DNA from: Herbidospora solisilvae | GTDB taxonomy: Bacteria; Actinomycetota; Actinomycetes; Streptosporangiales; Streptosporangiaceae | DNA length: 64,000 nt | Assembly: GCF_009901565.1 (NCBI RefSeq) | Contig: NZ_WXEW01000009.1 | Coordinates: 186,001 to 250,000 of the forward strand | Direction of reading: 5' to 3' | Shown here: piece after piece, positions 25,817 to 33,830 of the stretch | How the letters are laid out: each line of letters opens with the position of its first letter | How positions within the stretch are numbered: position 1 is the stretch's first letter | The notes under the pieces: generated by a model | Told to the model about the DNA's origin: nothing | The model's database searches: none | The model's input: the letters and a program-made list of their open reading frames with translations, nothing else | Translations under genes and position numbers: made by a program

Positions 25817-25842
25817 AGGGGTCCCGGTAGTAATGGCACAGG

Positions 25843-25947
25843 ATCCAAACGATACGCCTCTGACCTGCCCTTATGCAGAGGCCTCGGGCTGGTGGGCCAG
25901 ACCTGAGCTCTGCGAATCAATGCAGGTCAGAGGCGTATCTGTTGGAT
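25843..25947. repeat. Long inverted repeat (26-base arms, 24 matching)
   Basis: Arms 25843-25868 and 25922-25947. The inner 18 bases of each arm (containing GATACGCCTCTGACCTGC) pair perfectly and the outer 8 with two mismatches, around a 53-base loop. It lies at the head of the broken pentapeptide-repeat gene. It may be an insertion footprint, a cruciform or an RNA hairpin. Confidence 0.6.
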
Positions 25948-26077
25948 TTTCGGCCGAAGCTACGGGGACCCCGTCCTGTTCGGCCCGCAGCGTCACGGTC
26001 CGGGTCGCGGCGGCCGCGCTGGGGAGCTGGAGTCCCTCGCGCAAGCCGTGCTCGTCGAACCATTCGGCCAGCCGGTA

Positions 26078-26414
26078 GCGGAGCCCGGTTCGACGAAGCG
26101 ACCTTCACTGGAGACGCCTCGTTCTACAGGGCGACCTTCACCCGAGACGCCTACTTCCGCGAGGCGACCTTCACCGGAGACGCCTGGTTCGACGGGGCGA
26201 CCCTCACCGGGGAGGCTCGGTTCGACGGGGCGACCTTCACCGGGAACGCCCGGTTCGCCGGGGTGACTTTCACCAGGCCGCCCGGTTCGATGGGGCGAGT
26301 TTTGGCCGGCCCCCGGAGTGGCCGGCGGGGTGGCGGTTGGAAGTTACCGAGAAGGAGGCGGCGCATCTGGTGGCGGACGACGGGCCCGCGTCCGGGCCTG
26401 CGGCCGGTTCGTGA
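26078..26414 (+). pseudogene. Pentapeptide-repeat protein fragment, frameshifted
   Basis: From GARFDEATF at about 26080 the frame gives seven to eight A(F/R)x-type pentapeptides (GDASFYRATF, DAYFREATF, EARFDGATF). A one-base shift near 26274 leads to ARFDGASFGRPPEWPAGWRL and a stop at 26412-26414, the normal end of such proteins in actinomycetes. The upstream part does not connect to a clear start: 25833-26070 reads differently in each frame. Pentapeptide-repeat proteins form right-handed beta helices; the role here is unknown. Confidence 0.6.
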
Positions 26415-26848
26415 GAGCACTCTCGCAATTCGGTCATTATGGAAGAAATCGTGCCAACATAATGAGGTTTCGGCTCGCGGTATGGAGGCGCTTCGACGGT
26501 GACGAGCTCCAGAGAGTCCGGGTAGCAATCGCCGAGAATCCAACGAGCCCGTCCCTGAACTGCGTAGACGCTTGGGCCCCTCGGGGGCGCGTCGGCGAGG
26601 TCGACCTGGATGGGGCGCAGCCGGCTGGGGGATGGGCGCATGAGTTCGCTACGGGAGTTCGTTTAGCTTTATCAGGGCCTTACGTGCTAGGCACTTTGTT
26701 GGGTAAGTACAGGAGTCGCAATTGCCGGTACTCCCACCGGCAGGGCCACCGCGGTATTCACCTGGCTTGCAAAGCGCATATGATTACCGCGGTGGCCATT
26801 TAACCTATTGGCCTCATCGGTCTATGATTGCCGAGTTCGACTGGGCTG
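26415..26848. other. Region without a supported gene
   Basis: 430 bp of slightly lower GC. A plus-strand frame from the ATG at 26461 (MRFRLAVWRRFDGDELQ) stays open for ~115 codons but has no ribosome site and matches nothing I recognise. The antisense frame is equally open. Confidence 0.3.
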
Positions 26849-27109
26849 CTATGTCTCGATAAGTTCATCCAATTTTTCTACCGATTTTGGCGTGCCCAAT
26901 TCTTGAGCGGCAGACACCAGGCGCTCGTAGTAATTCGAGGAAATGGAAAGTTCATCCTCGTAGATCCATGAGCACATCGTGTCGAAGGCCAGCTCCTCTT
27001 CACCTACGTTCATGAGATGGCGCACATCGGCGATGACTTCTTCCGAAGTGAGTGGAGATTCATCGAGAAGTTGTGTTATAAGGGCTCGCAGGTACTGATA
27101 CCGCTCCAC
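26849..27109 (-). CDS. MafI-type immunity protein
   Basis: 86 residues from the GTG at 27109, with AGAGGAG about eight bases upstream. A small all-helical acidic protein: SPLTSEEVIADVRHLMNVGE and EELAFDTMCSWIYEDELSIS followed by YYERLVSAAQELG. This is the pattern of the MafI family of immunity proteins, known as partners of MafB and related polymorphic toxins. It starts 13 bases after the EndoU toxin stop on the same strand, the standard toxin-immunity order. It probably binds and neutralises that nuclease. Confidence 0.75.
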   Translation of the reverse strand: MERYQYLRALITQLLDESPLTSEEVIADVRHLMNVGEEELAFDTMCSWIYEDELSISSNYYERLVSAAQELGTPKSVEKLDELIET

Positions 27110-27122
27110 TTGCCCAGCTCCT

Positions 27123-27623
27123 CTACTTCGGGAAGGCCGTGAGGATTTTATCGTCCAGCGGCTGATAGCGAACCTCGATGGTAACCCCGCGGACCTCGCC
27201 AGTGATCGCTTGAACGGCGGGCTCGCCCTTGCACGTCTTGTGAGTCTTATCAGCATAGTTGGGAGAGCCCGTCTTCCACACCCGACTGCTCTTCGGGCTT
27301 GTGGCTACGTCTGCTACAGCATCAAGGATGTCGTCGTTGCTCCATTCCTTGGGAAACACCGTCTTCCCAGGAAGTCCTGGATAAGCGTGACCCTTAAGAA
27401 TGTGCTCGGCGGCGTCCTTCCCGATCAGGCTCCCGCCAACTTTGAGACCTGTGGCTGCGCCCACTGCTAATTTGATCCCCCGCACGGGAGGCAGGAAGCT
27501 AGCTAATTCCAAAAGGTCATCGTTTTCGACAACATGCCCACGGTCGCAGTGCTTACATTTATCTGCGCTCTCATTCTTTTTCTTGTATTCGTCGAGAGTC
27601 TCTTTATCGGCCTTTTGGCGGCA
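27123..27623 (-). pseudogene. EndoU-type nuclease toxin domain, out of frame with the Rhs core
   Basis: This frame reads KADKETLDEYKKKNESADKC, CDRGHVVENDDLLELASFLP, then the bacterial EndoU domain (PF14436): HILKGHAYPG, KTVFPKEWSNDDILDAVADV, EVRGVTIEVRYQP and ILTAFPK. EndoU toxins cleave RNA in target cells. The frame is -1 relative to the Rhs core, which stops at 27503. Sequence continuity in this frame is coding-like back to about 27620, so the two should be one protein and a single-base lesion near 27610-27640 splits them. The nearest possible start in this frame (TTG 27512) has no ribosome site. Confidence 0.7.
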
Positions 27624-28960
27624 GGATCCTTGCCTCGTTTAACCCAGTTGTTGTCTCTTTGCTGGTAGTGCTGCTGGTATCTCTTCGAGTCCCGCTTATT
27701 GACCGCTGCGGCTTTCTTTTTGAGCTTTTTGTCTTTGGTCTTGTCGGCGAGCCGGTCCAGGTTCCCGGCCCGCTGCGGGCAGTAGTCCGGGGAGCAGAGG
27801 CCAGTCGGGTCTGCGTTACCGATGGGGTTGTTGACCGCGTAGCTGTAGGGGTTAAAGCTCTGCGGTGCGGTCGTCGATCCGAGGAGAGGATCGGTGGAGA
27901 TGAACTTGCCGATGGTGGGGTCGTAGTAGCGGGCGGAGAGATAGTCCAGGCCGGTGGAGTCGTCTTCGATCTTTCCCAGGAAGCCGCGGTCGGTGCCGGG
28001 GAGGTTGTCTGCTCCGCGGCGCTGTCCGTAGGGAAGGTAGCGCTGACGGGAGACCTGGCTAGTGGCGTCGTTGATGGCGAGCTGCGAAGAGCCGTGCAGG
28101 CCAGACAGCATCCAGGTGAGGCCGGTGCCTGTGGTGCGTATCGCGACCATTTCGCCATCGGAGGTGGCGTAGTAGCGCTTGCCGGTGACGGTGCCACCGC
28201 TGACGGACAGTTCCATCGATCCGATGTACAGAGTCGCGGTGCCGTCAGGGTCGCGGCGGATGAGACGTTCCCCGTCGGCGCCGTACACCATCGTGGTGTC
28301 ATCGCCGTCGATGGTGGCCTTCTCCAGCTGACCGAGCCGGTTCCAGCTGAAAGTGCCGTCCTTCCCAGCGACGGTGCGGGCGGTCAGCTGCCCGGCGTTG
28401 TCGTAGACGTAGGTGTTGGGGCCTTGCGGTGTGGTGAGGCTGGTCAGGGCGTTGGGCCGGGTGGCGGTCGGCCCGGCGCCGGGGTAGGTGTAGGTGGAGT
28501 TCTGACCCTGGTTGGTGACGCTGGTGATGTTGCCGACCGGGTCGTAGGTCCAGGCCTGGTTGTAGGGGTCGACGCCCAGCCCGTCGAAGGTCGTGCTGCA
28601 GGTGGCGCCGGTGGTGGTGTAGGCGCTGGTGAGCCGGTGGAGGCCGTCGTAGCCGAAGCATTCGGACTGGCCGCTGGTCTGGCCGGGCACCGCTGAGGCC
28701 GCGTCCAGCACGCGGGTGATGTCCCCGCCGGTGTTGTAGAAGAACTGGTCGTCGTGGACGTTCTGCGGTGTGGCGGTGTCGGCCTTGTTGGTGGTCGTGA
28801 CCCGGTCGAGCCAGCCGGTGGCGGTGTTCCAGGTGTAGTTGCGGCGGACCTTCCCGGCCGAACCGTATTGGCGTTCGGTGAGGAGAGCGGTCGGGGAGTA
28901 GGCCGTGGAGGTGACGTAGGTGAAGCCGCCGCCGAAACTGGAGGTCAGCCCGTTGGCCAT
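27503..28960 (-). CDS. Rhs/YD-repeat polymorphic toxin core, 5'-truncated
   Basis: 485 residues with YD-repeats (YDGLHRLTSAYTTTG, YDPVGNITSV, YDNAGQLTART, WNRLGQLEKATIDG) and the Rhs-associated core (GTDRGFLGKIEDDSTGLDYL, SARYYDPTIGKFISTDPL, NPYSYAVNNPIGNADPTG). The core normally forms a shell around the C-terminal toxin. Full proteins are 1500-2500 residues with a secretion signal. Here the frame begins at 28960, right next to an oppositely oriented gene, so at least two thirds of the N-terminus is missing. It ends out of frame before the EndoU domain. Confidence 0.8.
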   Translation of the reverse strand: MANGLTSSFGGGFTYVTSTAYSPTALLTERQYGSAGKVRRNYTWNTATGWLDRVTTTNKADTATPQNVHDDQFFYNTGGDITRVLDAASAVPGQTSGQSECFGYDGLHRLTSAYTTTGATCSTTFDGLGVDPYNQAWTYDPVGNITSVTNQGQNSTYTYPGAGPTATRPNALTSLTTPQGPNTYVYDNAGQLTARTVAGKDGTFSWNRLGQLEKATIDGDDTTMVYGADGERLIRRDPDGTATLYIGSMELSVSGGTVTGKRYYATSDGEMVAIRTTGTGLTWMLSGLHGSSQLAINDATSQVSRQRYLPYGQRRGADNLPGTDRGFLGKIEDDSTGLDYLSARYYDPTIGKFISTDPLLGSTTAPQSFNPYSYAVNNPIGNADPTGLCSPDYCPQRAGNLDRLADKTKDKKLKKKAAAVNKRDSKRYQQHYQQRDNNWVKRGKDPAAKRPIKRLSTNTRKRMRAQINVSTATVGMLSKTMTFWN

Positions 28961-28971
28961 TCGACCTGGGC

Positions 28972-31900
28972 GTGCCGGTGACGATCCCGGCCGGGACCGA
29001 CTGGCTGGCCCCCGCGACCGGGCTGCTGTCGCTGGCCGTGGCCACCGGCCCGCTGCCGCCGATCCTGGCCGCGCTGCGGGGACCGGCCGGGACGCCGCCC
29101 TTCACCACCGGACGGGTCGTCGCCGTGCTGCGCCTGCTGCCGGAGGTCGAGCAGCGCCTGACCGCCCTGCTCACCGACCTCCCCGCCGCCGACGGCTCCA
29201 CGGCGGCGCCCGGGTCGCCGACCCGCGCGCCGGTCCGCACGTTCGCGCTGCAGCTGCCCGCCACCGTGACCACGCTCGCGGCGCTGAAGCCGCTGATCGA
29301 CCCGCCGATCCCGGTGTTGTCCTCGCCGGGCGAGGAGGCCGCGCACGTCGGGCTGAGCGTCACCGGCGGCGTCCTGGGCAACGCGGGCGACCCCATGACC
29401 GACCTCAAGCGGCACACGCAGAAGCTGCTCGTCTTCCCCAGCGGCGCGACCGCGACCCTCTACGCCTTCGACGACCGGGGCCGCTCGATCGACGCCGGCG
29501 CGGTGGCCGCCTGGTGGACCCGGCTGACCACGACCTTCTCCAACCTGTTCGCCCCCGGTGCGGCCACCCGCGTCGCCACCACCACCGCGCAGCTCACCGT
29601 CCAGCTCACCGGCCCGGCCGACGCGCCCGCCGACGAGGCGGTGCTGTCCCGGCTGACCACGGCCAACGTGACGGGCACCGGCCCGGTCCGGGTACGCGGC
29701 ACCGAAAGCGCCGCCGCCACGTTCACCCTGACCGGCGGGAGCGCCGACGCCGCGCCCCTGCCCCTGCTGGCCGCCCTGCCCGGCGGGACCTACGGGCAGT
29801 CCGTCGGCCTGTGGCCGGACGGCCCGGTCGGCGGGGTCACCCGCGACTTCGTCCGCGTGGCGCTCCTGGACGTCGAACGGCACCTGACCGGGCAACCCCG
29901 GATCGCCCCGGCCGGGGCGGAGGAGGAGGCGCAGCGCCGGGCCGCCGCCCAGAAGCGGGCCTCCACCCGCACCCTCGTCGACCGGGCCGAACCCGGCGTG
30001 CTGCTCGCCACCGCCGAAGCGGCCATGGCCGAACTGGTCGCCGTGCTGGGCGCCGGGGCGGCGACCCTCGTCGCGCCGGTCCTCGACCGGGCCGCCGGCG
30101 CGCTGACCGCGCCCGCCCTGCCCACCGGCCCGGCTCCGGCCACGCTCCCCAATCCGGTCACCATGACCGCGCTGACCGGCGGCGGCAGCGACGAGGGCGG
30201 AACCGTCGCCGGGCAGCGGGTGCTCGTGCAGACCTCCGTCGATCCGGCGCTGGCCGGGGCCTGGTTGCGGGTGTGGCCGCAGTACCTCGACATGGTGGAG
30301 GGGGTGCACCGGCGCAGCGCGGGCGGCGGCGGGCTGGTAGACGCCTCCGGGGTCGTCCGGGCGGTGGTCCGGCTGCCCGACGGGGTGGTCGCGCCGGACA
30401 ACCGGATGGGGCTGGACCTCATGCTGGTCACCTCGGCCGGAGCCGTCCGCTATCCCGAGGTGCGGCTGGAGCGGCCGGCCCCGGTCGGCGGCACGCCCCT
30501 CGACCTGGCCGCCGTCACCGGGCCCGTCGTCGCCTGCGAGACCGGGCAGACCTTCACCGGCGGCGTCCCCGCCGGGGCCCTGCCGTCCGGGGTGACGCTG
30601 GTGGCGCTCACCACGCCGCCCGCGCTGGTGGCCGTCCCGGCGGCCCAGTGGAACGGCGCGACCGTCTCCTCAGCGCTGACCGGCGGCGACGTGGTCCAGC
30701 TGACCGAACCGGCGTGGAAGGGATGGCGCGGCGGCGAGGCGATCGGCACCCGGATCCTGCGCACCGGCCTCACCCGGCTCGTCCAGGTCGGCGCGCCGCT
30801 GCCGACCCAGGCCCGCGACGAGGTCGCGGCGGCCGTGCTCACCTCCGCCACCGCCACCGGCGTGGTGGCGGCGGTACGCCCGCTCGGCGCGCACCACGAA
30901 CTGCCCGCCCACCAGACCGGGCACCCCGGCGCGCCCGCCGACGACGAACGCCACGGCACCGGCGCGCGGCTGCGCGGCCCCGCCGTGACCGGGCTGTTCG
31001 AGATCCTCCGCGAACGCGTGGCCGGGACCACGGCCACGCTCGCCTCGGCCGCCGAGGCCGCGCTCCCCGTCCCGGCCGCGCCCACGTCCCCCGGCGCGTG
31101 GGCGGCGACCCTGCGGACCGTGGGTTTCGGCGTGGAGGCCGAACCCGCCCTGACCGAGGCCATGCACGTGGCCGGCTTCCCGTTCGACGGCACCGCCGAC
31201 GACGTCCACACCTGGCTGACCTCCCGCGGCGTGCCACTACCCGCCGCGCTGTCCGCCTCGGTCCTGCGCGCGGTCAGCCGCCGCCTGTTCGGCGCGCACA
31301 CCGGCTACCGCGAGACCGCGACGGCGCTGGCGGCGGCCTTCGCCGGCGCCCAGGACTTCGTCTACCTCGAAAGCCCCGCCCTGGACGCCAGCGGGATGGG
31401 CGGCCCCGCCCCGCTCAACCTCTGGCAGACCCTCGTCGACCGGGTGAGCGCCAACCCGGTCCTGCGTGTGCTCGTCTGCCTGCCGCTCCGGCTCCCGCCC
31501 GGCACCCCCGCGAAACTGCAGCGCGTCCGCGACCACGGCGTACGCCAGGCGCTCGACGCCCTGCGCGCCGTCGCGGGCGACCGCCTGGCGGTCTTCACCC
31601 CCGCCACAGGACCGGGCCGCGCCCTCCACCTGGAGGCCACCAGCGTGGTGGTCGACGACGCCTTCGCCCTCACCGGCGGCACCCACCTGTGGCGCCGCGG
31701 CCTCGGCTTCGACTCCTCCCTGGCCGTGAGCGTCTTCGACGAACGCCTGATCAACGGCCGCCCGGCCGACGTCGTCACCTTCCGCCGCACCCTCATCTCC
31801 GGCCGCCTCGGCCTGCCGACAAGCCTGCTGCCGGAGGACCCGCCCGAACTCGTGGCCGCCGTACGCCGCCTGTCGGCCAGGGGCGGCGGGCAAAGGCTGG

Positions 31901-32067
31901 CCCCCGACCCCGTTCCGGCGCCCGACCCGGTGCCGACCGACCTCGACGTGGCCGTGTGGAACCGGGACGGCTCTCCCACCGGTTCCTTCGACGCGCTGGC
32001 CTGGTTGACGGGCCTGGCCGCGGCCGTTCAGGCAGAACTGGCCGCCGAGGTGCCCGGCTCCGGGTGA
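28972..32067 (+). CDS. Large protein with degenerate phospholipase D-like C-terminal domain
   Basis: 1031 residues from a GTG; the frame is open a little further upstream (FDLG before it), so the 5' end may be cut at the junction with the Rhs gene. The first ~650 residues are Ala/Thr/Val-rich, beta-like and unrecognised (two or three domains with GQ-T-F-x-G-G-type segments). Near residues 880-925 a PLD-like strand-helix unit reads EATSVVVDDAFALTGGTH and RRGLGFDSSLAVSV. The HxK of the HKD motif is replaced by ExT while the Asp is kept, so classical PLD activity is unlikely. No signal peptide or membrane helix was seen. The role is unknown. Confidence 0.65.
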   Translation: MPVTIPAGTDWLAPATGLLSLAVATGPLPPILAALRGPAGTPPFTTGRVVAVLRLLPEVEQRLTALLTDLPAADGSTAAPGSPTRAPVRTFALQLPATVTTLAALKPLIDPPIPVLSSPGEEAAHVGLSVTGGVLGNAGDPMTDLKRHTQKLLVFPSGATATLYAFDDRGRSIDAGAVAAWWTRLTTTFSNLFAPGAATRVATTTAQLTVQLTGPADAPADEAVLSRLTTANVTGTGPVRVRGTESAAATFTLTGGSADAAPLPLLAALPGGTYGQSVGLWPDGPVGGVTRDFVRVALLDVERHLTGQPRIAPAGAEEEAQRRAAAQKRASTRTLVDRAEPGVLLATAEAAMAELVAVLGAGAATLVAPVLDRAAGALTAPALPTGPAPATLPNPVTMTALTGGGSDEGGTVAGQRVLVQTSVDPALAGAWLRVWPQYLDMVEGVHRRSAGGGGLVDASGVVRAVVRLPDGVVAPDNRMGLDLMLVTSAGAVRYPEVRLERPAPVGGTPLDLAAVTGPVVACETGQTFTGGVPAGALPSGVTLVALTTPPALVAVPAAQWNGATVSSALTGGDVVQLTEPAWKGWRGGEAIGTRILRTGLTRLVQVGAPLPTQARDEVAAAVLTSATATGVVAAVRPLGAHHELPAHQTGHPGAPADDERHGTGARLRGPAVTGLFEILRERVAGTTATLASAAEAALPVPAAPTSPGAWAATLRTVGFGVEAEPALTEAMHVAGFPFDGTADDVHTWLTSRGVPLPAALSASVLRAVSRRLFGAHTGYRETATALAAAFAGAQDFVYLESPALDASGMGGPAPLNLWQTLVDRVSANPVLRVLVCLPLRLPPGTPAKLQRVRDHGVRQALDALRAVAGDRLAVFTPATGPGRALHLEATSVVVDDAFALTGGTHLWRRGLGFDSSLAVSVFDERLINGRPADVVTFRRTLISGRLGLPTSLLPEDPPELVAAVRRLSARGGGQRLAPDPVPAPDPVPTDLDVAVWNRDGSPTGSFDALAWLTGLAAAVQAELAAEVPGSG

Positions 32068-32139
32068 CCCGGGCGCCTACCGGCCCGCCGGCAGCTGCTC
32101 GGCCAGCCGCTCGAGTCCGGCCCCCTCCACCGGTCCCGT

Positions 32140-32493
32140 TCAGGAAGGGCCGGTGGCCGTTCCCAGCCGCACCCTGATGCCGAACGGGTCGAGCACCAGG
32201 GAGACCCGCTCGCCCCACGGCTGGTCGACCGGCTCCTCGACGACTGTGAAACCGCGTTGGGCCAGGTCGGCGGTGGTGGCGTCGACGTAGAACCACAGCA
32301 GCACCGGGGACGGAGCGGGCGCCAGACCGGGCACCACGCCCAGGCCGAGCGTGGCCTCACCCAGGCGGAGGCTGACGTACCGGGTCTCGCCGTCCGGCGG
32401 GAACCGGTAGTCGATCACGCCGCCCAGGCCGTCGCGGTAGAAGGCCAGAGCCCGGTCCAGGTCGGCGACCTCGATGATGGGAAACCCGTCCAT
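32140..32493 (-). CDS. VOC family (glyoxalase/bleomycin-resistance fold) protein
   Basis: 117 residues, a complete vicinal-oxygen-chelate fold: IIEVADLDRALAFYRDGLG at the start and SLVLDPFGIRVRLG at the end. The usual metal ligands (H/E) are only partly present, so it could bind rather than transform its ligand. It lies just upstream of the VOC-independent dehydrogenase cluster's 3' end on the same strand, 35 bp after the alcohol dehydrogenase stop, and may be co-transcribed. Confidence 0.8.
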   Translation of the reverse strand: MDGFPIIEVADLDRALAFYRDGLGGVIDYRFPPDGETRYVSLRLGEATLGLGVVPGLAPAPSPVLLWFYVDATTADLAQRGFTVVEEPVDQPWGERVSLVLDPFGIRVRLGTATGPS

Positions 32494-32528
32494 CCGCCGA
32501 TGCTATGCGGCGGGCCGTGGCGGGGCCG

Positions 32529-33767
32529 TCACCAGCTCTGCCCCGGAGTCAGGACGCGCCGGGTCCGGTCCCCGGTCCAGGCCGCTTCCAGGATCGCCGT
32601 CAGGCTGGCGGTGTCGGTCGGGCCCGGATGGTTCTGGATCAGGCGGGTGACACCGCTGGCCATCTCCGCGAAGCGCGGGAGGTCGGCGCGTGCCACGCCG
32701 ATGTCCGCCAGGGTGGCGGGGATGCCGATGTCGGCCAGGAGCCCTTCGAGCCAGGTGAGGAACACCTCCGCGGCCTCGTCGTCCGAGGCGTCGGTCACGT
32801 CGAGCCCGCACACCCGGGCCAGGACGGCCAGCCGGTCGCCGATGGCGTCCCTGGCCGCGTCCAGCGCGTAGGGCAGCAGCAGCCCGACGCCCAGGCCGTG
32901 CGGGGTGTGGGTGGCCGCGCCGATGGGGTACTGCAGGGCGTGCGGAGCGGCGTTGCCGGCGTGGGAGAAGGCGATGCCGGCCAGCATCGACCCGTAGGAC
33001 ATGTCCGCGCGCGCCTCCTTGTCGCCTCCGTTCTTGACGGCGCGGGGCAGGCTGCGGGCGATGCGCTCGGCGGCCAGGAGCGCGTAGTGGTCGGTGATCG
33101 GGTTGCGGCCGAGGAAGACCTGCTCCACCGCGTCGCGCGGCCCGTGGGGGCGGGGTCGCGCGGTGTAGCTCTCCACCGCGTGGCAGAACGCGTCGATGCC
33201 GGAGTGGGCGGTGACGCTCGCGGGGCAGGAGTAGGTGAGCTCGGGGTCGACGATGGCGAAGTCGGGCACGATGTGGACGCTGGAGACGCCCACCTTCAGC
33301 GCGCGGTCCGGGTCGGTCAGCACGGATACGGGCGTGAGCTCCGAGCCGGTGCCCGACGTCGTCGGGACCGCGACGAGGGGAATCGTCGGCCCCGGCACCT
33401 TCGCCTCGCCGTAGAAGTCGCGCGGCGTCCCGCCGTGGACCCGGATGACGCCGACGATCTTGGCGAGGTCGATCACCGTGCCGCCGCCGATGGCGAGGAT
33501 CACGTCCGCGTCCACCTCGGCGGCGGCCGAGACGGCCAGGGCGACGTCGGCGAGCGGCACGTCCGGAGTCGCGTCGGCGAACACGCCGACGGCGTGGACC
33601 TTCTCCCGCACGGCGGCCACGATCTCGGCCACGCCCGGCTGCCCCAGCAGGACCCGGTCGGTCACGACGAGGACGCGCGAGCCGCACTCGGCCACCACGC
33701 GTGGGATGTTCTGCGCGACCCCTTCGCCCACCATCAGCTGGCGTGGTCCGCGGACGGTCTCAAGCAT
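32529..33767 (-). CDS. Iron-containing (group III) alcohol dehydrogenase
   Basis: 412 residues. An N-terminal nucleotide-binding part with ILAIGGGTVIDLAKIVGV and PTTSGTGSELTPVSV (NAD(P) phosphate loop), and a helical C-terminal part with the metal-site motifs AHSGIDAFCHAVESY and AAPHALQYPIGAATHTPHG. The family oxidises alcohols or hydroxy acids to aldehydes or ketones. It is the last enzyme gene of the minus-strand transport/oxidation cluster, 63 bp after the semialdehyde dehydrogenase. The pairing with a succinate-semialdehyde-type enzyme suggests a 4-hydroxybutyrate-like substrate (inference). Confidence 0.85.
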   Translation of the reverse strand: MLETVRGPRQLMVGEGVAQNIPRVVAECGSRVLVVTDRVLLGQPGVAEIVAAVREKVHAVGVFADATPDVPLADVALAVSAAAEVDADVILAIGGGTVIDLAKIVGVIRVHGGTPRDFYGEAKVPGPTIPLVAVPTTSGTGSELTPVSVLTDPDRALKVGVSSVHIVPDFAIVDPELTYSCPASVTAHSGIDAFCHAVESYTARPRPHGPRDAVEQVFLGRNPITDHYALLAAERIARSLPRAVKNGGDKEARADMSYGSMLAGIAFSHAGNAAPHALQYPIGAATHTPHGLGVGLLLPYALDAARDAIGDRLAVLARVCGLDVTDASDDEAAEVFLTWLEGLLADIGIPATLADIGVARADLPRFAEMASGVTRLIQNHPGPTDTASLTAILEAAWTGDRTRRVLTPGQSW

Positions 33768-33830
33768 GTCGGTGCCTCTCTGGAACGTCGGCGGTGGTGG
33801 GCCGGGGGGCCGTCGCGATGAGGACGCCGG

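Noticed and set aside
25965-26075. Minus-strand coding-like stretch (LAEWFDEHGLREGLQLPSA)
   Set aside because: Too short to identify and without start or context; it may be a fragment of an unrelated gene within a rearranged region.
28920-32177. 1085-residue Arg/Pro-rich frame on the plus strand
   Set aside because: It overlaps the PLD-like gene in another frame and has the composition typical of a shadow frame in high-GC DNA.
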